DNA of 64,000 bases from Cognatundibacterium luofuense. Lineage in GTDB: Bacteria; Pseudomonadota; Gammaproteobacteria; Burkholderiales; Burkholderiaceae_D. Positions 16,565 through 24,807 of this stretch are shown here, in pieces. The stretch is taken from positions 1 through 64,000 of the forward strand of contig NZ_JAGSPN010000009.1 in the NCBI RefSeq assembly GCF_018139685.1, given 5' to 3'. Below the pieces are notes generated by a model that did no database searches, was not told where the DNA came from, and saw only the letters and a program-made list of their open reading frames with translations. A program made the position numbers and the translations under genes. Within the stretch, counting starts at the first letter, position 1. Each line of letters begins with the position of its first letter.

Positions 16565-16965
16565 ATGTTGCGTAAAATACTGATTTCACTAAGCTCACTA
16601 ATCGGGATAATCCTCGTTATATTTTTATTGCATGTATATTTTTTATCAAATTTTCATCAGGACTCGAAGAAATCTATTCGTTTCAAAATCAATACAGAAG
16701 ACTGCTTCCAGTTGTTAGCGTATTCAGGGAGGAGCAACAACGATTCGGCTTGTTTGATTCTGAAGATAAATATGCTTTATTTATCGGTATTCGTACTGAT
16801 AGCGGGGGGGCTCGCGGGGTTTTCTTAGCTATTGAATTGTTTAATAACAATGAAAATATCGAGAGTTACGTGAAGAAATGTGAAGTTCGATATTCGCCAG
16901 AAGGCATTTCATTTGTCCAGCCAAATGGGTATCTGACCTTCGTACCAAAATCGGTGTACGAATAA
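16565..16965 (+). pseudogene. Frameshifted gene for a small membrane-anchored hypothetical protein
   Basis: Translation from ATG 16565 (AGAGAG ribosome site) gives a membrane anchor (MLRKILISLSSLIGIILVIF...) and ends early at 16828 in an out-of-character tail. A second frame, open from about 16574, gives a coherent soluble domain (LLPVVSVFREEQQRFGLF, DSEDKYALFIGIRTDSGG, ELFNNNENIESYVKKCEVRY) ending at 16965. A loss of one base between about 16640 and 16690 would join them into one protein of about 133 residues. A run of seven G lies at 16804-16810. The family is unknown. Confidence 0.5.
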
Positions 16966-17058
16966 GGGAGCCAAAAGGCGGCAGCCGTGGCAGTATGAGT
17001 GCTGTTCCGGCGTGCGGATTCAGCCGGTGTGATGTGAACCCTACTGAAAGGACGCAGC

Positions 17059-17460
17059 ATGCATCAGCAGATTTTTATTACCTTGCCAGCGAAAGATCTG
17101 GCGCGTACCAAAGCGTTCTGGCAGGCGCTGGGTTACGGACTGGACCCGAAATTCTCTGGCGATAACGCGGTCAGTGTGATCCTTGGTGAGCATATCCGGC
17201 TGATGCTGGCGAACGAAGAAACCTTCATGCATTTCAGCCATAAAGTGGTGTGCGATACCAGTCAGGCGCTGGAAGTGCTGCATGCTTTATCGTTTGACAG
17301 CCGTGAGCATGTGGATGCGCTGATCGCCAAAGCCAGAGCCGCCGGTGCCGTGGTGCCGGATGAGGCAGAGGATCATGGTTTTATGTATGCGCAAGGGTTT
17401 TATGACCCTGATGGTCACGGTTGGAATTGCTGCGCATGGAGCACGCCGGCAGACTGCTGA
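17059..17460 (+). CDS. VOC-superfamily (glyoxalase/bleomycin-resistance fold) protein
   Basis: 133 residues beginning MHQQIFITLPAKDLARTKAF, with the two beta-alpha-beta-beta-beta modules of the vicinal oxygen chelate fold: FWQALGYGLDPKFSGDNAVSV in the first half, and HGFMYAQGFYDPDGHGWN in the second. Members include metal-dependent lyases, dioxygenases and antibiotic-binding proteins; the substrate cannot be deduced. A GAAAGGA site precedes the ATG. It stands alone between the frameshifted gene and repeat copy B. Confidence 0.85.
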   Translation: MHQQIFITLPAKDLARTKAFWQALGYGLDPKFSGDNAVSVILGEHIRLMLANEETFMHFSHKVVCDTSQALEVLHALSFDSREHVDALIAKARAAGAVVPDEAEDHGFMYAQGFYDPDGHGWNCCAWSTPADC

Positions 17461-17479
17461 TGCCGGCTGAAGTCAGCGC

Positions 17480-17580
17480 ATTGTGCAGAAGTCCGCATTT
17501 GTAATTTACGGAGAGCCGGACGTTCTGCCGACGACAGCGGGATCGCTGTGCCGGACTCCGCATTTTGGCAGTTTTGGAGC
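17480..17580 (+). repeat. Short interspersed repeat, copy B
   Basis: About 100 bp matching copies A and C. It carries GCAGAAGTCCGCATTT near the left end and CTGTGCCGGACTCCGCATTT near the right end, with the CCGCATTT boxes at 17493 and 17558 (65 bp apart). The internal hairpin ACAGCG-GGAT-CGCTGT (17534-17549) is perfect. It lies between the converging VOC and eamA-like genes. Confidence 0.75.
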
Positions 17581-17672
17581 TGTTTTGAGCCGTTTTCAGG
17601 TGCTGCCGAACATTTGCCACAGCACCTGAATCGGTAAATCGCAAAAAACAGCAAAAAAGTGGCAAAAAAGTA

Positions 17673-18590
17673 TCAGCGCAGACCCGGCAGCATTGCGCCC
17701 AGAATGCGTCCGCCGAAGACATTGATCAGCAGGCCGGACATCACAATCACCGCGCCGGTCATTTGCTGCTGCGACAGCGCTTCCCCCAGAATCAGCCATG
17801 CGCTGCTGAGGCCCACAATCGGCACCATCAGCGTCAGCGGCGCCACCATATGCGTTGGCAAACTGCCGAGCAATTTGCCCCACAGCGTGTAGCCGATCAG
17901 CGTGGCCGCCACCGCCAGATACACAATCGCCAGCGCTGATGTCAGATTGAAATGCTGTAGGCTGTACACAATCGCATCACCGCCTTCAAACAGATAAGAC
18001 AGCGCAAAGAAAGGCAGAATCGGTACCAGCGCACTCCATGCCACCAGACTCAGCACATTGGTCGGGCCGATTTTTTTGTTGAATACATTGCCGCTGGCCC
18101 ACGATAAGGCTGCGCACAACGTCAGTGCCAGACCAGCCATCGGTACCGGATGCGCTGATGCATGCAGACTGGCGCTGCCCAACACAACAAGGCCGATGCC
18201 TGCTATCGCCATACCGAGTAAATTCTGAATATACAGTTTATCTTTCAGAGTCAGCGCAGACAGCATCACGGTAAAGAAAGCTTGAGATTGCAGCACCAGC
18301 GAAGCCAGTCCGGCCGGCATGCCGACGGCCATCGCAGTAAATAAAAACGCGAACTGACCGAGGCTGATGGTGGCGGCGTAACCGAGCAGCAGCTTCAGCG
18401 GAATTTTCGGGCGCGGCAAAAATAAAATCGCCGGAAATGCGACCAGACAAAAGCGCAGCGCGCCCATCAGTAAGGGCGGCACACCGCGCAGGCCGAATTT
18501 GATTACGACAAAATTCAAACCCCACAAAGTCACAACCAGTAAGGCTGTCAGTGCGTGTTTCAGGGTAAAACGGGGCAGGGCAGTGGTCAT
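17673..18590 (-). CDS. eamA: EamA-family transporter (drug/metabolite transporter superfamily)
   Basis: 305 residues with ten predicted membrane helices arranged as two EamA repeats (first from TALLVVTLWGLNFVVIKFGL, second from GLALTLCAALSWASGNVF). The sequence closely resembles E. coli EamA, an inner-membrane exporter of cysteine and O-acetylserine, but substrates of DMT proteins cannot be read from sequence. The ATG at 18590, with a GGAGTC site, is chosen over the frame from 18725, whose extra 45 residues are not helical. It is divergent from the phzF-like gene. Confidence 0.85.
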   Translation of the reverse strand: MTTALPRFTLKHALTALLVVTLWGLNFVVIKFGLRGVPPLLMGALRFCLVAFPAILFLPRPKIPLKLLLGYAATISLGQFAFLFTAMAVGMPAGLASLVLQSQAFFTVMLSALTLKDKLYIQNLLGMAIAGIGLVVLGSASLHASAHPVPMAGLALTLCAALSWASGNVFNKKIGPTNVLSLVAWSALVPILPFFALSYLFEGGDAIVYSLQHFNLTSALAIVYLAVAATLIGYTLWGKLLGSLPTHMVAPLTLMVPIVGLSSAWLILGEALSQQQMTGAVIVMSGLLINVFGGRILGAMLPGLR

Positions 18591-18828
18591 GCGGACTCCG
18601 GAACAGGGTCGCCAGCAGGCAACCGGTATGAACGAATCAAGGGAGATTTGCTTTGTGCATCTTGCCTGTGTCAGCGGGTAGCCGACAGATACAGAGCAAG
18701 GGCAGATCGCCCCGCGCCTGTGCATGGCAAGAACGATAACATGCTTTTAGGATATTGCCGTTAGCACAGACGGGAACTGTTGCATGGCAGCAAAGTCTGA
18801 ATATTCTTACCGTTTAAGGAGCGTTGCC

Positions 18829-19677
18829 GTGGGCATCTGGAATTATCAATTGCTGAATGTGTTTGCCGAAAGTCCGCTCGGCGGCAATCCTTTGTGCGTC
18901 GTAGAGCAGGCCGAAGGTTTGTCCGATACGCAAATGCAGGCGCTGGCGCTGCAGTTTAATTTGTCTGAAACCGTGTTTCTGCTGAGGTCGGAACAGGCCA
19001 ATGCGCACATGCGGATTTTTACGCCGGGTGCGGAAATGGCATTTGCCGGACATCCGAGCATAGGCAGTGCGGCGGCAGTCAGTCGTCTGCAGGGCGATTT
19101 GCAACAACTGACGCTGGCGTGCCGCGCCGGACTGGTGCCGCTGGATCAGCAGGACGGTATCTGGTATTTCTCGCCGCCGAAAGCTGCAGAGATCACGCCG
19201 GTCAGTGTGCCTGCCGCAGAAATGGCGGCCGCGCTGGGCTTGCAGGAAGACGATCTGGCCACTGCGCCGGTCTGGGTAAATACCGGTTCGGATCAGGTGC
19301 TGGTTGCGCTGAAATCGACAGACGCCTTGCAGCGTGCGTGGCTGGATGCGGCGAAGCTGGCTTGCTGGCCGCGCAGCAGCGTTGGTCGCCGCACCGTGTT
19401 TTTATTTGTGCCGGATGAAGCTGAGATCACTGCACGCTATTTTTTTGAAAGGCCGAACGGCGGCACCGGCGAAGATCCGGCCACCGGTTCCGCTTGCGCC
19501 AATCTGGGTGCGTGGCTGCATCATTTCCGGCCCGCAGACGGCAAGCGTCAGTGGAAAGTCTGGCAGGGCGCGCAGGCAGGTCGTCCGTCCTGTTTGTATC
19601 TGCAAGTTTCGCCGCAAGGGCAGATTCGCGTTGGTGGCAAAGTGGTCTTCTTCGCCAGCGGCAGTTTCACGCTGTGA
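18829..19677 (+). CDS. PhzF-family isomerase-like protein
   Basis: About 282 residues with the PhzF/diaminopimelate-epimerase fold: NVFAESPLGGNPLCVV near the N-terminus, LSETVFLL around the conserved catalytic Glu position, TPGAEMAFAGHPSIGSA, and GTGEDPATGSACANLGAW in the second half. Phenazine genes are absent, so it is more likely a general isomerase of unknown substrate than part of phenazine synthesis. The GTG at 18829 has an AAGGAG site seven bases upstream, making it a better start than ATG 18784. Confidence 0.85.
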   Translation: MGIWNYQLLNVFAESPLGGNPLCVVEQAEGLSDTQMQALALQFNLSETVFLLRSEQANAHMRIFTPGAEMAFAGHPSIGSAAAVSRLQGDLQQLTLACRAGLVPLDQQDGIWYFSPPKAAEITPVSVPAAEMAAALGLQEDDLATAPVWVNTGSDQVLVALKSTDALQRAWLDAAKLACWPRSSVGRRTVFLFVPDEAEITARYFFERPNGGTGEDPATGSACANLGAWLHHFRPADGKRQWKVWQGAQAGRPSCLYLQVSPQGQIRVGGKVVFFASGSFTL

Positions 19678-19802
19678 AGCTTTCTTCAGTGCATGCAGAA
19701 ATCACGGGAAGGAAGCCCCGAAATCCATTAAAATAGCGGGATTCGTTCAAAACAGACGGTTGCCGGTCAGACTCAGGCGGCCGGTTCAGGAATTTTCCCC
19801 CT

Positions 19803-20918
19803 ATGAGTATCTCGAGTATCCAGGAAATCATCGCTGAAATCCGTGCGGGTCGCATGGTCATTCTGGTTGATGAAGAAGACCGTGAAAATGAAGGTGATCT
19901 GGTGATGGCAGCGGAATTTGTCACGCCGGAAGCGATCAACTTCATGGCGAAATTCGGCCGTGGTCTGATCTGCCTGACCCTGACGGAAGAGCGCTGCGAG
20001 CAATTGCAATTGCCGATGATGACCAGCCGTAACGGCACATCGTTCGGTACCAATTTCACAGTATCAATTGAAGCAGCAGAAGGTGTAACGACCGGTATTT
20101 CTGCGGCTGACCGTGCTCACACAGTACGCGTTGCCGTGGATAAGCGTTCCACGGTTGCGGATATTGTGCAGCCGGGTCACATTTTCCCGCTGCGCGCCCA
20201 GAAGGGTGGCGTACTGATGCGCGCTGGTCATACCGAAGCCGGTTGCGATCTGGCGGATCTGGCTGGCCTGACACCGGCTTCCGTGATTTGCGAAATCATG
20301 AAAGACGACGGCACCATGGCACGTCTGCCGGATCTGATGGAATTCGCGAAAGAACACAATCTGAAAATCGGTACGATTGCGGATCTGATTCATTACCGCA
20401 GTCAGAACGAATGTATCGTGGACCGCGTTGGTCAGCGCCGCATGCATACCGCGTTCGGTGAATTCGATGCGGTACTGTATCGCGATAAACCAAGCGGCTC
20501 TGCCCATCTGGCACTGATCCACGGCAACGTCACACCGGAAACAGAAACACTGGTGCGCGTGCATCAGCCGGTTTCGATTCTGGATTTGCTGGATGCGCAT
20601 TCCACCACGCATTCCTGGAATGTGGCAGCGGCAATGCAGGCCGTGCAGGCGGCACCATCCGGCGTGATCGTTCTGCTCAATTGCGAAGAAACAGCGGAGC
20701 AAATGTTTGACCAGTTCAAAGCACTGAACGCACCGGAAAGCCGTCCGCAGGCACGTGCAGCACGCATGGATCTGCGTAACTACGGTATCGGCGCGCAAAT
20801 TCTGCGTGACGTTGGTGTACGCAAAATGAAGCTGCTGGCGAATCCGCGCAAAATGCCGTCGATGGCTGGTTTCGATCTGGAAGTGACCGGTTATCTCGAT
20901 AAACCGGCGCAAGCCTGA
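19803..20918 (+). CDS. ribB: 3,4-dihydroxy-2-butanone-4-phosphate synthase fused to a degenerate GTP cyclohydrolase II domain (RibBX type)
   Basis: 371 residues. Residues 1-205 are an intact DHBP synthase (DEEDRENEGDL at 23-33, HTEAGCD in the active-site region) that makes the four-carbon precursor of riboflavin. The C-terminal half has the GTP cyclohydrolase II framework but lacks the zinc cysteines: where active enzymes read CLTGD..GS.RCDC, it reads QPVSILDLLDAHSTTHSW. This is the RibBX arrangement described in Proteobacteria, so an active ribA is expected elsewhere in the genome. It is followed by ribH and nusB. No FMN riboswitch was seen upstream. Confidence 0.9.
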   Translation: MSISSIQEIIAEIRAGRMVILVDEEDRENEGDLVMAAEFVTPEAINFMAKFGRGLICLTLTEERCEQLQLPMMTSRNGTSFGTNFTVSIEAAEGVTTGISAADRAHTVRVAVDKRSTVADIVQPGHIFPLRAQKGGVLMRAGHTEAGCDLADLAGLTPASVICEIMKDDGTMARLPDLMEFAKEHNLKIGTIADLIHYRSQNECIVDRVGQRRMHTAFGEFDAVLYRDKPSGSAHLALIHGNVTPETETLVRVHQPVSILDLLDAHSTTHSWNVAAAMQAVQAAPSGVIVLLNCEETAEQMFDQFKALNAPESRPQARAARMDLRNYGIGAQILRDVGVRKMKLLANPRKMPSMAGFDLEVTGYLDKPAQA

Positions 20919-21002
20919 TCAGCAGTTCGCTGCAATACAATGGATAAACACGGCACCACCGGGTGCCGGACATAAAGCGCGACAGCGCAATGAAGGAATC
21001 AT

Positions 21003-21500
21003 ATGACTATCGGACATTACGAATCAGATCTGGACGGCGCAGGTGTGCGCGTTGGTATCGTGCAAGCCCGTTTCAATGAAAAAGTATGCCAGGGTTTGCT
21101 GGACGCCTGCGTCGCTGAATTGCGTCGCCTCGGTGTCGAAGATGAAGATATCCTGCACGTGACTGTGCCGGGTGCGCTGGAAGTACCGCTGGCGCTGAAA
21201 AAAATGGCAGACACCAATCAGTTTGATGCTCTGATCGCACTGGGTGCAGTGATTCGCGGTGAGACTTACCACTTCGAACTGGTATCGAACGAATCCGGTG
21301 CAGGTATCACCCGTGTTGGTCTGGATGCAGGCATTCCTATTGCCAACGCGATCCTGACCACAGAAAATGATGAACAGGCCGAAGTCCGCATGGCTGAAAA
21401 GGGTGCGGATGCAGCGCGTGTAGCGATTGAGATGGCAAATCTCGCGCTGGCGCTGGAAGAACTCGCCGAAGCCGGCGAAGGAATGGATTACGACGCGTAA
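21003..21500 (+). CDS. ribH: 6,7-dimethyl-8-ribityllumazine synthase
   Basis: 165 residues; condenses the DHBP synthase product with 5-amino-6-ribitylaminouracil in the penultimate riboflavin step. Conserved features are [38 protein letters not shown] and the catalytic His within it. It is 84 bp downstream of the ribBX gene, with an AAGGA site, and precedes nusB, an arrangement common in Proteobacteria. Confidence 0.96.
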   Translation: MTIGHYESDLDGAGVRVGIVQARFNEKVCQGLLDACVAELRRLGVEDEDILHVTVPGALEVPLALKKMADTNQFDALIALGAVIRGETYHFELVSNESGAGITRVGLDAGIPIANAILTTENDEQAEVRMAEKGADAARVAIEMANLALALEELAEAGEGMDYDA

Positions 21501-21528
21501 TCCGGCAACAGACAGAAGGTAAAACATA

Positions 21529-21996
21529 ATGAGTAATACTATCCAGCACGCCAATCCGAATAAAAACCGCACACCACGTCACCGTGCGCGTGAATTCGCA
21601 TTGCAGGGCGTTTATGAGTGGCTGTTAAACAATGAAGCCGCCGGTGTGATTGATGCGCATATCCGTGAAGCGCATGGCTTTGAAAAATCGGATCGTGAGC
21701 ATTTCAATGCTGTACTGCACGGTACGATCAATCAGTCTGTGCAATTGCGTGAAGATTTATCCGGTCTGACCGACCGCGGTATCAGTGAGCTGTCGCCAAT
21801 CGAGCATGCCGTATTGCTGATCGGCGCGTATGAACTGAAAAACCACGTTGAAATCCCTTACCGCGTGGTCATTAATGAAGCCGTTGAGCTGGCCAAATCC
21901 TTTGGTGGCGTTGATGGTCACCGCTATGTGAACGGTGTACTCGATAAACTCGCAGCCCGTCTGCGTCCTGAAGAGTTCGCGGCCAGCAAACAATGA
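21529..21996 (+). CDS. nusB: Transcription antitermination factor NusB
   Basis: 155 residues, all-helical. NusB binds boxA RNA with NusE (S10) in rRNA antitermination complexes. Typical motifs are RHRAREFALQGVYEW at the start, LSPIEHAVLLIGAYEL, and YRVVINEAVELAKSFGG.DG.RYVNGVLDKLA at the end. It lies 28 bp after ribH with an AGAAGG site and is followed by a strong intrinsic terminator. Confidence 0.96.
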   Translation: MSNTIQHANPNKNRTPRHRAREFALQGVYEWLLNNEAAGVIDAHIREAHGFEKSDREHFNAVLHGTINQSVQLREDLSGLTDRGISELSPIEHAVLLIGAYELKNHVEIPYRVVINEAVELAKSFGGVDGHRYVNGVLDKLAARLRPEEFAASKQ

Positions 21997-22017
21997 TGTC
22001 GTTCTGAATCAGATCAG

Positions 22018-22053
22018 CCGCCTGTTGTCCGCAAGGAACAGGCGGTTTTTTTT
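22018..22053 (+). terminator. Intrinsic terminator between nusB and the aminotransferase gene
   Basis: CCGCCTGTT / AACAGGCGG, a 9-bp perfect stem with a 10-base loop, followed by eight T residues. The next gene's ATG (22071) comes only 18 bp after the T-tract, so that gene depends on read-through or a promoter within this region. Confidence 0.9.
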
Positions 22054-22070
22054 CGCCGGAGTTTTGAATC

Positions 22071-23240
22071 ATGTCGCACCCGCTCGCTTCCCGTTTAGAC
22101 CAGATCGCCCCGTTTCATGTGATGGAAATCCTGAAAATGGCCAAGGCGCTGGAACAACAAGGCCGTCACTTAATTCATATGGGTATCGGTGAACCAGATT
22201 TCACTGCGCCGCCTGCCGTCGTCGATGCCGCTGCCAGCGCCATGCGCGACGGTCGTTTGCAATACACCACTGCGCTGGGTATTCCGGAGTTACGCAGTGC
22301 CATCGCAAAACATTATCGCGATGCGTTCAATGTGGAAGTGCCGGAGCACCGCATTATTGTGACGGCTGGTGCCAGCGCTGCATTGTTGCTGGCTTGCGGC
22401 GCACTGGTGCAGCCGGGGGCGGAAGTGCTGATGCCGGATCCGAGTTATCCGTGCAACCGGCATTTTGTGGCGGCGTTTGAAGGAAAGGCAAAGCTGGTGA
22501 ATAGTGGTGCTGAGCAACGCTATCAGTTATCAGCTGCGGCGGTGCGGGAACACTGGACGGCGCAAACGGCCGGTGTGTTACTGGCAACGCCGTCAAATCC
22601 GACTGGCACGACCATACAGCCGGATGAGCTGAAAGCGATTCTGCAGGAAGTCCGTGCGCGTGACGGTTTTGCGATTGTGGATGAAATTTATCAGGGCTTA
22701 ACCTACGACCATGCACCGTCAACTGTTCTGACGATCGATCAGGATGCGATCGTGATTAACAGTTTCAGTAAATACTTCAGCATGACAGGCTGGCGGCTGG
22801 GCTGGATGGTGGTGCCTGAGCACATGGTTGCTGCAGTGGAAAAGCTGGCGCAAAACTGGTTTATCTGCCCTTCGTCGATTGCGCAATATGCAGCAGTGGC
22901 CTGCTTTGAGCCGCAGCAAATTGCGATCTTTGAAGCACGCAAAGCAGAAATGCAGACGCGCCGCGATTATCTGGTCCCCGCCTTACGTGAACTGGGATTT
23001 TCGATTCCGGTTACACCGGATGGCGCGTTTTACGTCTACGCCAATTGTTCTGCACTGACGGATGATGCAGATCATTTTGCCAAAGATGTATTACAGAAAG
23101 CCGGTGTAGTGATTACTCCAGGGCAGGATTTCGGCCCCTTTACTGCAAAAGACCATGTCCGTTTTTCGTATGCGAACAGTCTTGATAATCTGAAGGAAGC
23201 GGTGCGACGCCTGGCTGAATATCTGAAGCAAGGAAGCTGA
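22071..23240 (+). CDS. Class I/II PLP-dependent aminotransferase
   Basis: 389 residues with the fold-type I aminotransferase motifs MGIGEPDF, SNPTGT, VDEIYQGL and the PLP lysine in NSFSKYFSMTGWRLGW (Lys234). It resembles the aspartate/aromatic/alanine aminotransferase group found downstream of nusB in Burkholderiales; the true substrates cannot be assigned. The start at ATG 22071 is preceded by GCCGGAG. It converges on the lytic transglycosylase gene across a shared terminator. Confidence 0.9.
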   Translation: MSHPLASRLDQIAPFHVMEILKMAKALEQQGRHLIHMGIGEPDFTAPPAVVDAAASAMRDGRLQYTTALGIPELRSAIAKHYRDAFNVEVPEHRIIVTAGASAALLLACGALVQPGAEVLMPDPSYPCNRHFVAAFEGKAKLVNSGAEQRYQLSAAAVREHWTAQTAGVLLATPSNPTGTTIQPDELKAILQEVRARDGFAIVDEIYQGLTYDHAPSTVLTIDQDAIVINSFSKYFSMTGWRLGWMVVPEHMVAAVEKLAQNWFICPSSIAQYAAVACFEPQQIAIFEARKAEMQTRRDYLVPALRELGFSIPVTPDGAFYVYANCSALTDDADHFAKDVLQKAGVVITPGQDFGPFTAKDHVRFSYANSLDNLKEAVRRLAEYLKQGS

Positions 23241-23337
23241 GTGTCGCAAAATCCGGCGGAGAGTATGTGAGGATGCATTCAGGTTTTTATTCCGGGCAAC
23301 TCTCGCGATACTTTTTCGTCTGGCATTGAATCTCAAT

Positions 23338-23368
23338 GAAAAAAGCCGCTGCATTTGCAGCGGCTTTT
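23338..23368. terminator. Bidirectional intrinsic terminator
   Basis: AAAAGCCGCTGC-ATTT-GCAGCGGCTTTT is a perfect 12-bp inverted repeat with A- and T-tracts, between the converging aminotransferase and lytic transglycosylase genes. Confidence 0.93.
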
Positions 23369-23392
23369 CTGTAAGGAGAGTCCGAACAGTCG

Positions 23393-24328
23393 TTACAGTG
23401 CAGCGACTTGTTCTTTGTTGTCCGGTTTGGACTTGGCTTCGGTGGCTTCCGGTTTATTGACCGTACCGGAATCTGTGTTGCGAATCACAGGAACAACTGC
23501 CGGAGCCGGTGCGCTGAAATTGGTCGGAACCGATTTGCCGCTGGAAACTTCTTTCAGCTTGCGGTATTCCGTCAGAACGCGGGAACCGTAACCGGAATCC
23601 GTTTCTGCAGCCCCTGCGCCTACATATAGCTTCAGGCCGCCCTCAACGGAGCCAGCGCGCGTGACGTAGTCTTTCAGAATCATGGCGCCGACTTTGATGT
23701 TGGCTACCGGATTCAGTGCCGCTTTCACGCCGCCCATTTCTTCAAATTTGGCATGATGCACTTTAGACATGACTTGCATCAGACCTTGTGCGCCGACCGG
23801 ACTTTCCGCAAACGGGTTCAGGCCGGATTCGATTGCCATGACCGATAAAATCAGCAGCGGATCGATTTTGATTTCTTTCGCGGTCAGATAAGCCGCAGAA
23901 ACCAGCATATTGGTTGCATCACTGGCGACGCGGTAGCGTTTTGCCAGCCAGCTTGTGACCCATTGCTGTTGCTTGGTGCTGCCCAGCATTTTGGCGTCTT
24001 CTTCAGAGAAGCTAGCAGGTTGTGCGTGGGCTTCTTCTCTGCTTTTGGCAGGTACTGCCATCAGCATTGCCAGACTTGGCGGTGCGGGTGCGTCGTCTAC
24101 TTCAGCCACTTCAGGCTCAGTAAACGGCGACATGGTTTTAAACTTATCAGCCAGCTCCGGACGGAAAAACATCATTGCCAGAGTGGTGAGTGCAAATACA
24201 CCAATGACAGTCACGCAATTGCGTGCAAACATCATCAGGTTGCTGACGGAAAACACAGAGCCCTGACCGGAAGCATTCGCTTCAGTCTGTCCACTGGTCT
24301 GTCGTGCAGCGATCAAACGTTGAATCAT
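23393..24328 (-). CDS. Membrane-anchored lytic transglycosylase (SLT domain)
   Basis: 311 residues: one membrane helix at about 38-55, an Ala/Pro-rich linker, then an SLT domain (about 145-270). The catalytic Glu is Glu167 in VMAIESGLNPFAESPVGAQG, followed by the family motifs GLMQVM and NPVANIKVGAMILKDY. It cleaves peptidoglycan with formation of 1,6-anhydro ends, probably from the periplasmic face of the inner membrane. The tail is Pro/Lys-rich. It has a good AGGAGG site, and its upstream region contains several stable hairpins. Confidence 0.9.
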   Translation of the reverse strand: MIQRLIAARQTSGQTEANASGQGSVFSVSNLMMFARNCVTVIGVFALTTLAMMFFRPELADKFKTMSPFTEPEVAEVDDAPAPPSLAMLMAVPAKSREEAHAQPASFSEEDAKMLGSTKQQQWVTSWLAKRYRVASDATNMLVSAAYLTAKEIKIDPLLILSVMAIESGLNPFAESPVGAQGLMQVMSKVHHAKFEEMGGVKAALNPVANIKVGAMILKDYVTRAGSVEGGLKLYVGAGAAETDSGYGSRVLTEYRKLKEVSSGKSVPTNFSAPAPAVVPVIRNTDSGTVNKPEATEAKSKPDNKEQVAAL

Positions 24329-24444
24329 ATTACCTCCTGAAAATCCGCGAGGCAGCTACCGGCAAAGGCAGAACTGCAGTAATGCAAAATTCGCGTATCA
24401 GAAACACCGTCATGGTTGCGGGCGCAACAGCAAGACGCCGGAGC

Positions 24445-24532
24445 AAAAGATCTCGTCAACTTGTCAGGTTGCACACTGGTCGCTACCAGTGATCTTTTAC
24501 TGTTTCGGGTGAAGGCAGACGCCTTTTGAAAC
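24445..24532 (-). promoter_or_regulatory. Structured 5-prime leader upstream of the lytic transglycosylase gene
   Basis: On the minus strand, GTTTC...GAAAC (24532-24502) encloses the hairpin AAGGC-GTCT-GCCTT. It is followed by an outer stem AAAAGATC (24498-24491) / GATCTTTT (24452-24445) that encloses hairpins ACTGGT-AGCG-ACCAGT and CAACCTGACAAGTTG, resembling a three-way junction. The element ends about 117 bases before the start codon. I recognise no known riboswitch class. Apart from this and a TATAAT at 24708, the 479-bp gap holds nothing identifiable. Confidence 0.4.
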
Positions 24533-24707
24533 TCTCCTTACAATGTGAGGCGGGACCCGAATTCCCATGTTTGATGTTACCGTTATGGCGGCGTCGCCCA
24601 GAGATAGCTTTGCCGGAACTGCTCATTTCTTCATCAAGTTGGGCGCATTGTAGGAGCGGTTTTATGCATCGTCAATACTATCAAAAATATTTTCTATAAC
24701 TTTTAGG

Positions 24708-24713
24708 TATAAT
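24708..24713 (+). promoter_or_regulatory. Possible -10 element of ubiD
   Basis: A perfect TATAAT about 95 bp before the ubiD start in an AT-rich stretch. No convincing -35 element is seen at the right distance. Confidence 0.35.
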
Positions 24714-24807
24714 GAAAACTTCATGAAAACAGCAAAAAGCAATAAAATCAATCACTTATGAAAATTTGCTGGTAAGTCGGACGAAAACCAAAAAAGAACG
24801 TTAAAAA

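Noticed and set aside
18784-19677. Phenazine biosynthesis function for the PhzF-like protein
   Set aside because: No other phenazine genes are nearby, and most PhzF-family proteins are unrelated to phenazines.
19680-19802. FMN riboswitch before the riboflavin genes
   Set aside because: The conserved FMN aptamer segments are absent from the 125 bp upstream of the gene.
24445-24532. Cyclic-di-GMP (GEMM), glycine or ydaO-type riboswitch upstream of the lytic transglycosylase
   Set aside because: Some short stretches looked reminiscent, but none of the conserved cores of these classes could be aligned; kept only as an unassigned structured leader.
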